A program made the position numbers and the translations under genes. Below, piece after piece: positions 14,184 through 19,196 of a stretch of DNA of 19,196 nucleotides. This DNA is from Pedobacter sp. UBA1951 (GTDB taxonomy: Bacteria; Bacteroidota; Bacteroidia; Sphingobacteriales; Sphingobacteriaceae). The notes below the pieces were generated by a model, which was given only the letters and a program-made list of their open reading frames with translations, was not told where the DNA came from and made no database searches. Location: positions 10,526 to 29,721 of the forward strand of contig DDEP01000215.1 in assembly GCA_002336465.1 (NCBI GenBank), given 5' to 3'. Each line of letters starts with the position of its first letter. The first letter of the stretch is position 1.

Positions 14184-16352
14184 ATGAATAAGAAGTTTTT
14201 AGCTGTAGGAGCTTTAATTGTAGCCGGATTATTTCAATTCAGTTATAAATTACGCGAAGAAGGCATGTTTCCTTTAAGCGAGATACATAAAGTGGATCTG
14301 AAAAAAGCAGGTCTTAAAATAGACCCGAATGAGGTTTATAATCCTAATGGGATTAGTTTGGTAGATGCCTTGGTAAATGTAGGCGGTTGTACTGGTTCTT
14401 TTATTTCTAACGAAGGATTGATCATTACCAATCATCATTGTGCATTTAGCGCTGTGCAATTGGCTAGCACACCTGAAAATGATTACCTTAACAAGGGCTT
14501 TGTTGCCCGTACCCGTGAACAGGAAATTGAAGCTAAAGGCCTTACCTGCCGTATTACAGATAGTTATGAGGATGTTTCTGATAAGGTGCTTGGCGCTGTT
14601 GCTCAGGTGACCGATCCTGCTTCACGTTTACAGATCATCAACAATATGATGAAAAACTTAGCTTTAGAGGCTGAGAAGAAAGACCCTACTATTAAAGCTG
14701 AAGTATCTGAAATGTTCATAGGCAAAAGCTATGTATTATTTAGATATAAAACCATACAAGATGTAAGACTAGTCTATGTTCCTAATCGCCAGATTGGAGA
14801 ATTTGGTGGTGAAACTGATAACTGGGTATGGCCAAGACACACAGGAGATTATTCTTTCATGAGAGCTTATGTTGGAAAAGATGGCAAACCAGCTAAATAC
14901 TCAAAAGACAATGTACCTTATACACCTAAAAAGTTCTTAAAAGTTAATGCTCATGGCACCAACGAAGAAGATTTCGTATTCATTTTAGGTTATCCCGGAA
15001 AAACATATCGTCACCGTCCGGCGCAATTCATAGAATATCAAGCTAAGTATGTTCTTCCTTATACTTCAGACCTATACGATTTCCAGAATGCAACTATGGA
15101 AAACGTTGGGAAAAAAGATAAGGCCACAGAAATAAAACTTGCAACTAGAATTAAGCGTAATGCCAACGTAATGAAGAATTACAGAGGTAAAATTGCAGGC
15201 ATTAAAGGCATCGACCTTATAGAACAGAAAAAACAGGAAGATGCAGCCTTAGCTACTTTTATCAATAACAATACTGATATGAAAAACCAATATGGTAATC
15301 TTTTATCTGATATTGATCAGCTTTATAAACTGATAAACAGTGATGCCAGTAGGGATTTATGGTTCGGGCAAATCTATACTTCTACCAGTTTATTGAATGT
15401 AGCCAAAAACATCAATATTTTTAAAAATGAGTTAAATAAGCAGCCTAACGCACAAAAAGAAGCGTTTTTCAATAGCAATATAGCTAAGTTAAAACAGACG
15501 CTCAACACCATTTACGAAGCTTATGATATTGATGTTGATAGACGTATCTTCAAAAAGATGCTTACAGATGCATCGGGTTTTACAGCAAATCAAAAAGTAA
15601 GCGTAGTAGATAAAATTACCGGAAGAACAAGCAATAATGAAGCGGGCATCAATGAATACATTAACGATACTTTTGGTCTAACCAAATTAAAAGATCAAGA
15701 ATACGTGTACAATACGCTTTTAAAATCTATCAAAAGCCTTTCGGGGTACAACGATGCCTTACTGAATTTTGAAAATGACATTGCTAAACAAATAGCCGAG
15801 TTAAAGCCCGAAAAAGATAGAAGAGACGGACTTTTAAATAAATTAATGGGCGATTACGTGAATGTTAAAGAAAAGTTCTTGAATAAGAATTTTATACCCG
15901 ATGCCAATAGCACCTTAAGATTAACATATGGTTACGTAAGAGGTTACTCTCCTGCCGATGCGACTTATATGTCTCCTTATACCAGTATTAAAGGTATTTT
16001 AGAAAAGGGAGCTACTGGAAATCCTGATTTTTATTATCCAAGTATCATTAAAGCGTTATGGAATAAAAAAGACTTTGGTCCTTTTGTAAAAAAAGAACTG
16101 AACGATGTTCCTGTGGCCTTCTTATATGACATGGATACTACTGGAGGAAATTCAGGTTCTCCTATTATGAATGCCTATGGCGAACTTATAGGAGTTAATT
16201 TTGACAGGGCATATGGTGCAACTATAAATGATTATGCTTGGAACGAGAGTTACAGCCGTTCTATAGGTGTAGATATTAGATACGTGCTTTGGGCCGCTTC
16301 AAAAATTGATCATGCAGATTTCCTTTTAAAAGAAATAGGCGTAAATCTTTAA
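14184..16352 (+). CDS. Secreted S46 dipeptidyl peptidase, DPP11-like (Asp/Glu specific)
   Basis: Exported serine exopeptidase of 722 residues that releases dipeptides from peptide N-termini in the periplasm. The start at 14184 is chosen because a Shine-Dalgarno-like AGGAGA sits just before it, because it opens directly on a signal peptide (residues 1-21), and because the earlier ATG overlaps the promoter. The chymotrypsin-like triad is visible: H85 in ITNHHCAF, D222 in PRHTGDYSFMRAY and S657 in TTGGNSGSP. R675, 18 residues after the serine (VNFDRAY), is at the place where Porphyromonas DPP11 has its S1 Arg673 and DPP7 has Gly, predicting preference for Asp or Glu at P1. The middle (about 280-560) is the helical cap domain. 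A strong terminator follows 8 nt after the stop codon. Confidence 0.94.
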   Translation: MNKKFLAVGALIVAGLFQFSYKLREEGMFPLSEIHKVDLKKAGLKIDPNEVYNPNGISLVDALVNVGGCTGSFISNEGLIITNHHCAFSAVQLASTPENDYLNKGFVARTREQEIEAKGLTCRITDSYEDVSDKVLGAVAQVTDPASRLQIINNMMKNLALEAEKKDPTIKAEVSEMFIGKSYVLFRYKTIQDVRLVYVPNRQIGEFGGETDNWVWPRHTGDYSFMRAYVGKDGKPAKYSKDNVPYTPKKFLKVNAHGTNEEDFVFILGYPGKTYRHRPAQFIEYQAKYVLPYTSDLYDFQNATMENVGKKDKATEIKLATRIKRNANVMKNYRGKIAGIKGIDLIEQKKQEDAALATFINNNTDMKNQYGNLLSDIDQLYKLINSDASRDLWFGQIYTSTSLLNVAKNINIFKNELNKQPNAQKEAFFNSNIAKLKQTLNTIYEAYDIDVDRRIFKKMLTDASGFTANQKVSVVDKITGRTSNNEAGINEYINDTFGLTKLKDQEYVYNTLLKSIKSLSGYNDALLNFENDIAKQIAELKPEKDRRDGLLNKLMGDYVNVKEKFLNKNFIPDANSTLRLTYGYVRGYSPADATYMSPYTSIKGILEKGATGNPDFYYPSIIKALWNKKDFGPFVKKELNDVPVAFLYDMDTTGGNSGSPIMNAYGELIGVNFDRAYGATINDYAWNESYSRSIGVDIRYVLWAASKIDHADFLLKEIGVNL

Positions 16353-16360
16353 TTATAACC

Positions 16361-16393
16361 ATCCCGGATATATGCATATCCGGGATTTTTTTT
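16361..16393 (+). terminator. Intrinsic terminator of the S46 peptidase gene
   Basis: Perfect 11-bp stem ATCCCGGATAT (16361-16371) with ATATCCGGGAT (16376-16386), a 4-nt loop ATGC, and an eight-T run (16386-16393). The loop contains an ATG that opens a longer frame of the next gene, but it cannot be a sensible start. Confidence 0.93.
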
Positions 16394-16404
16394 CAAAAGT
16401 AAAT

Positions 16405-16650
16405 ATGAGAGTAGTAGCAGAATTACCGCACCCCGAATGTAAGATTACCATTTTTCAGATGGGACAAAAGTACATCATCAAATTTGAGCAGGGCCAACTC
16501 GAGCAAAGTTTTAAAATTTCAGAAATGGATCTTACCGGAGGAGGGGTGAATGAAATTTTCCAGATTATAGACGAAGAGTTTATGGTAACTGTTGCCGAGC
16601 GTTTTAAAGCAATGCGAAGCGATTTCAGGGATGCCTATCAAAGACATTAA
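16405..16650 (+). CDS. Small conserved hypothetical protein
   Basis: Soluble 81-residue protein, starting MRVVAELPHPECKITIFQMG. No signal peptide or membrane segment. It has a beta-strand-like N-terminal half (residues 1-38, KYIIKFEQGQLEQSFKISE type) and a predicted helical C-terminal part (about 47-80), rich in charged residues. I believe similar short proteins exist in Sphingobacteriales, but no function is known to me. The ATG at 16405 is chosen over the one at 16372, which lies in the loop of the preceding terminator. Its promoter must lie inside or just after the terminator, or expression depends on read-through from the peptidase gene. Confidence 0.75.
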   Translation: MRVVAELPHPECKITIFQMGQKYIIKFEQGQLEQSFKISEMDLTGGGVNEIFQIIDEEFMVTVAERFKAMRSDFRDAYQRH

Positions 16651-16904
16651 CATATAATACAATTAAATAAATTAAACACCTATAAATAAGCAGCTTAAAT
16701 ATCAAAACAAAATATTATTTTGAATTTTTAATCGAAACAAGGATTTTCAGCGATTATTAAAATAATAATTACTTTAAATTAACGTATTTAAAAATGCTGA
16801 TTTTCAATAATATAAAACTTAAAACAAAATATTATTCTGCCTCTTATTTACGCCAAATAAATACGAAGTAAGCGTTAAAAAAGATAAAATTGGCACAACA
16901 TGGT
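16651..16904. other. AT-rich convergent intergenic region with repeated palindromes
   Basis: This 254-nt gap lies between the small plus-strand gene and the convergent RES toxin gene. It has no credible gene. It contains a 16-bp direct repeat, AAAACAAAATATTATT, at 16704-16719 and 16821-16836. Inside each copy is the palindrome CAAAATATTATTTTG (16708-16722, perfect) or CAAAATATTATTCTG (16825-16839, one mismatch). A third AT palindrome, ATTATTAAAATAAT, is at 16753-16766. No clear terminator for the RES gene was found here. Confidence 0.6.
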
Positions 16905-17369
16905 TTAAAGTAATTTACTCAGGAATCTGAGGTCTGTAACGAGGTTAAATGTTCTTTTAAATCTAACTTCTTTATAAAAAGAAGAACGAGTGTTGATGAT
17001 GTAATTCCGTTCAAAAGGAACAAGAACAGAAGGTACTGAAAAAGCAAGAATGGATAAATCTTCTAAAAATTGGCTCCCTATCCATTGGGTATAATGGATG
17101 TCGTCTTGCCAGTTTTTAGTGAGTTTCTTATCATCAACATTTAAAATGATTTCCTTTTCATCAGGAAGCTCTAACTCTATCAGTACCATATCGGTCATCT
17201 CTTCTCTCGCTTTGGCGTGAACAAATTTTTCAAGAAAAGCTAATGATATATGCTGACTGGTATAAAGACATGAGCTATTTATTTCGTTCCATCTTCCGCC
17301 AAATAGCTTTGCTCCGATTCCTTCTCTATCATCAATGTATTTTACATGAGCTATCCTATATACGATCAT
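16905..17369 (-). CDS. RES-domain toxin (NAD+-degrading)
   Basis: Toxin half of a type II toxin-antitoxin pair, 154 residues. RES toxins such as those of Mycobacterium (MbcT) and Pseudomonas putida break down NAD+, as phosphorylases in the first case, and share an ADP-ribosyltransferase-like fold. Seen here are the N-terminal YR (R5), GAKLFGGRWNEIN at 19-31 with R26, LYTSQHISLAFLE at 35-47 with Y36 and E47, and SVPSVLVPFERNYIIN at 111-126, carrying the Ser and Asn positions typical of the family. The catalytic arginine, tyrosine, glutamate and serine set looks intact, so the toxin is probably active. Its ATG overlaps the antitoxin TGA by 4 nt (ATGA), giving coupled translation. Confidence 0.92.
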   Translation of the reverse strand: MIVYRIAHVKYIDDREGIGAKLFGGRWNEINSSCLYTSQHISLAFLEKFVHAKAREEMTDMVLIELELPDEKEIILNVDDKKLTKNWQDDIHYTQWIGSQFLEDLSILAFSVPSVLVPFERNYIINTRSSFYKEVRFKRTFNLVTDLRFLSKLL

Positions 17370-17794
17370 ATATAAACACCATAAAGAATACGGCCTAACT
17401 CATTACTGATTAACTTTACTCCCCAAAATGATTGCAAAGCAGAAAAATCAAGTACTTTCCCTAACACATTTTTAGGTTCTTGTAGCCATGATTTAACTGC
17501 ATCTGTATGGCCAAATACTTCTAGAGCTAGATCGGCCATATTTTCTAATTGGTATAAGTGCTCTGCATACAAGCCCTCAAAAGGTTTATGTTCTTTTAAA
17601 TAGCGTTGCAATGTTCTATCGCTTATATGCAGAATTGAGGCCCACTCTACCTGACTAAAAAGGAGTTTTTTATTAAGTGAATTAAATTTTACGATAGAAT
17701 ATTCATTCAATTTTTTACCTGATGCATATAAAACCTCAGGCTCTGATGCAATTTGCATAGGTAAATCCTGTATATCATACTTTATATTTTTCAT
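17366..17794 (-). CDS. Xre/MbcA/ParS-type antitoxin (DUF2384)
   Basis: Antitoxin partner of the RES toxin, 142 residues. A helix-turn-helix region covers about 46-66 (FSQVEWASILHISDRTLQRY) and a DUF2384 toxin-binding domain covers about 92-142, with EVFGHTDAVKSWLQEP at 92-107 and ELGRILYGVYI at the end. In this family the C-terminal tail plugs the toxin active site and the N-terminal part binds the operon's own promoter. The start at 17794 (MKNIKYD) is chosen because the longer frame up to 17956 would overlap the sirtuin gene and add 54 lysine/aromatic-rich residues not seen in the family. The antitoxin-first gene order is typical. A likely operator sits immediately upstream. Confidence 0.92.
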   Translation of the reverse strand: MKNIKYDIQDLPMQIASEPEVLYASGKKLNEYSIVKFNSLNKKLLFSQVEWASILHISDRTLQRYLKEHKPFEGLYAEHLYQLENMADLALEVFGHTDAVKSWLQEPKNVLGKVLDFSALQSFWGVKLISNELGRILYGVYI

Positions 17795-17798
17795 AAAA

Positions 17799-17834
17799 AA
17801 GAAATTTGTCACACTAATATATGACTTTTTTCTT
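17799..17834 (-). promoter_or_regulatory. Inverted repeat and promoter of the toxin-antitoxin pair (likely autoregulatory operator)
   Basis: Arms AAGAAATTTGTCA (17799-17811) and TGACTTTTTTCTT (17822-17834) are inverted repeats matching at 10 of 13 positions. Between them, on the minus strand, lies TATATTAG (17821-17814), one mismatch from the -7 consensus; TTTT lies 18 nt further upstream. A repressor bound to both arms would cover the promoter, as expected for antitoxin autoregulation. The site begins 5 nt from the antitoxin ATG. Confidence 0.6.
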
Positions 17835-17864
17835 GTTTTAAAAACTTTACATCCAATATTAATT

Positions 17865-18557
17865 TTAAACATTTGTGTTAAGCATGGATAGAAAATCTGC
17901 CATACCTTCTGTTGCTTTTTTATGTATAGGTATGATATTTTTATAGTGCTTAACATTAGGAATATTTGGGTCTATAATATATTTAAGCGTATGATCAGGA
18001 ACATAATCTACTAATCCAGCGGCTGGATAAACAGCTAATGAAGTCCCTATTAATAAGAAAATATCTGCTGTCTGGCAAATTTCGGCAGCTTCTTCTATTT
18101 TAGGTACAGCTTCTCCAAACCAAACCACATGAGGCCTTAATTGTGAACCTAATTCGCAATGATCACCCATTTTAAGCTCATTTCCTTTTATAGGATAAAT
18201 AAGACCTGCATCTATACTTGACTGCGCATACGTAATGATACCGTGCAAATGTGTAACGTTTTGCGATCCGGCTCTTTCGTGTAAATCATCTATATTTTGG
18301 GTAATAATATGAACGTCATATTGATCCTCAAGCAAGGCTAAAGCTTCATGTGCATAATTAGGTTGTGCATCTAAAACTTGCTGACGCCGTTCATTATAAA
18401 AACGTTGAACTAATTCTGGGTTACGCCTCCACGCTTCGGGAGTGGCTACATCCGTTACTTGATAACCTTCCCATAAACCATCTGCTCCTCTAAATGTTTT
18501 CAAACCACTCTCAGCACTTATCCCTGCACCTGTTAATACAACCAGTCTCTTTTTCAT
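17865..18557 (-). CDS. Sirtuin-type NAD+-dependent protein deacylase, zinc-cysteine-less
   Basis: SIR2 family enzyme of 230 residues that removes acyl groups from lysine using NAD+. The Rossmann NAD site GAGISAESGLKTFRG is at 10-24, TQNIDDLHERAG at 86-97, catalytic H105 in HLHG, and GTSLAVYPAAGL at 171-182. Y54 and R57 in FYNERR match the YxxR pair that marks class III sirtuins (SIRT5, CobB) preferring succinyl or other acidic acyl groups. The four zinc cysteines normally after HG are missing: only C134 lies in that part of the protein and C161 further on. The TA operon follows after 70 nt on the same strand; read-through into it is possible. A terminator upstream separates it from the DUF6580 gene. 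Confidence 0.94.
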   Translation of the reverse strand: MKKRLVVLTGAGISAESGLKTFRGADGLWEGYQVTDVATPEAWRRNPELVQRFYNERRQQVLDAQPNYAHEALALLEDQYDVHIITQNIDDLHERAGSQNVTHLHGIITYAQSSIDAGLIYPIKGNELKMGDHCELGSQLRPHVVWFGEAVPKIEEAAEICQTADIFLLIGTSLAVYPAAGLVDYVPDHTLKYIIDPNIPNVKHYKNIIPIHKKATEGMADFLSMLNTNV

Positions 18558-18568
18558 ATTATAAATTT

Positions 18569-18608
18569 AAAAAAAATACCCTTTTACATTTAAGTAAAAG
18601 GGTATTTT
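18569..18608 (-). terminator. Intrinsic terminator of the DUF6580 gene
   Basis: Perfect 15-bp stem AAAATACCCTTTTAC (18573-18587) with GTAAAAGGGTATTTT (18594-18608) and a 6-nt loop. On the minus strand the RNA ends in eight U residues (plus-strand A18569-18576). It lies 20 nt past the stop codon at 18629 and only 15 nt before the sirtuin ATG, so the sirtuin promoter must overlap it or the hairpin must allow read-through. Confidence 0.92.
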
Positions 18609-18628
18609 AAAGTTTTCTTTTGTTGATC

Positions 18629-19196
18629 TTAATTATGGGCCTTATTTGTTAAAGCTAACCAAGGATATTTAGCTTTAAGCAATTCAAAAGTAGTAAACAT
18701 TAATGTTGAATAAATTAATGTACCATATAAAAATCTCAGCTCAAAAGGAATAGCAGCTACTAAACATGCCCAAAAACCAGTTAAAGTTTGCGGATAAAAT
18801 GTTGAACCGTACCAAACGCCAAAATCAGAGATAATCCAATGCAAAAACACAGCCGCCAAACTAGCACCCGCAACATTTACAACATTTACCTTTTTAAGCA
18901 TTACATATCCAGTTATTATCATGGCAAATAAAGCCAGATAGGTATAATACCAACCTTGGTAAAAACCGTAATCAAATCCTTTAACAAAAGCAAGTAGTAA
19001 ATCACTCATTAAAAGCGTAGATACTGCTACAAGCACAGCCATCCAGCTTTTTTTGTAATATGCGCCACTAAAAAGCGCTACTGCTCCAATACCTGAAAAA
19101 TTAGCAAGAAATTCTGCTCCGGGCATTATAGGGGCTATTACCCTTAAAATTATGACTAAGGTTATAAAAACCCATATAACTGCGGTCCTTAAATTA
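18629..19196 (-). CDS. DUF6580 family membrane protein (5' end cut by the window)
   Basis: Polytopic membrane protein of unknown function. The frame stays open through the right edge of the window: upstream of the first in-frame ATG (19126) it reads AVIWVFITLVIILRVIAPIM, a membrane helix joined to NFSGIGAVALFSGAYY, which is the usual start region of DUF6580 proteins (helix, R-L-x-P turn, NF..I.A.ALF.GAY). The true start therefore lies beyond 19196 and the ATG at 19126 is internal. At least five hydrophobic segments follow, with a conserved LLMSDLLLAF and a HWIISDFGVWY near the middle. The family resembles small S-component-like transporters in layout, but that is only a guess. The gene has its own strong terminator. 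Confidence 0.8.
   Translation of the reverse strand, partial: NLRTAVIWVFITLVIILRVIAPIMPGAEFLANFSGIGAVALFSGAYYKKSWMAVLVAVSTLLMSDLLLAFVKGFDYGFYQGWYYTYLALFAMIITGYVMLKKVNVVNVAGASLAAVFLHWIISDFGVWYGSTFYPQTLTGFWACLVAAIPFELRFLYGTLIYSTLMFTTFELLKAKYPWLALTNKAHN

Noticed and set aside
16825..16929. Open plus-strand frame without a start codon, ending in a TGA inside the RES gene, with a protein-like stretch KYEVSVKKDKIGTTWFKV
   Set aside because: It looked like a gene remnant, but it is short, has no start codon, overlaps the RES gene end and I cannot match it to any family. A translated search of this stretch would settle it.
17795..17956. Longer antitoxin frame starting at 17956
   Set aside because: It overlaps the end of the sirtuin gene by 92 nt and covers the promoter/inverted-repeat region. 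The extra 54 residues look like translated AT-rich intergenic DNA, and family members start near MKNIKYD.
18629..19126. Complete 165-residue DUF6580 protein starting at 19126
   Set aside because: The frame continues open to the window edge and encodes the first membrane helix of the family, so the gene is truncated by the window rather than starting there.

Overview
The window looks like chromosomal DNA from a member of the Bacteroidota, most likely the Sphingobacteriales (Pedobacter-like). The reasons are: AT-rich DNA; promoters of the Bacteroidota form TAnnTTTG rather than TATAAT; few Shine-Dalgarno sites; a long-form Lgt; a Ser/Asp/Glu-type S46 dipeptidyl peptidase; lipoprotein cytochrome c and Sco proteins; and several families (DUF4260, DUF6580, DUF4377/META) common in that phylum. 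Most of it reads as housekeeping or core-accessory chromosome. No transposase, integrase, phage gene, tRNA or CRISPR array was seen.

Layout. Positions 1-1309 (minus): 5' end of an inositol monophosphatase family gene just downstream of lgt. Positions 1466-1835 (plus): RNase P RNA with its own promoter. Positions 1941-3344 (plus): NtrC-type response regulator, closed by a bidirectional terminator shared with a minus-strand unit (RluA-type pseudouridine synthase followed by a ClC transporter, 3380-5929). Positions 5979-7045 (minus): Sco1 family lipoprotein plus cytochrome c lipoprotein. Positions 7202-7915 (minus): exported DUF4377-META protein. Positions 7985-9707 (minus): the two subunits of 3-oxoacid CoA-transferase with a DUF4260 membrane protein gene wedged between them. 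Positions 9866-14042 (minus): a tight five-gene run: free methionine-R-sulfoxide reductase, 3-methyladenine glycosylase, kynureninase, bestrophin-like channel, histone-deacetylase-like enzyme. Positions 14184-16352 (plus): secreted S46 peptidase with a DPP11-like specificity residue and a strong terminator, then a small conserved protein. Positions 16651-16904: AT-rich gap with repeated palindromes. Positions 16905-17794 (minus): Xre/RES toxin-antitoxin pair. Positions 17865-18557 (minus): sirtuin lacking the zinc cysteines. Positions 18629-19196 (minus): DUF6580 membrane protein cut by the window edge.

How parts fit together: Lgt would lipidate the Sco and cytochrome c lipoproteins (inference). 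The five-gene run mixes oxidative and alkylation damage repair with tryptophan/kynurenine catabolism. The right end has an NAD theme: an NAD+-dependent deacylase next to a RES-family NAD+-degrading toxin, with kynureninase (a step of de novo NAD synthesis in bacteria that use tryptophan) not far away; this may be coincidence. I did not find a clearly new multi-gene system. The best leads are the DUF4260 gene inside the CoA-transferase operon, the TA operator and neighbouring palindromes, and several enzymes whose signature residues depart from the family consensus.
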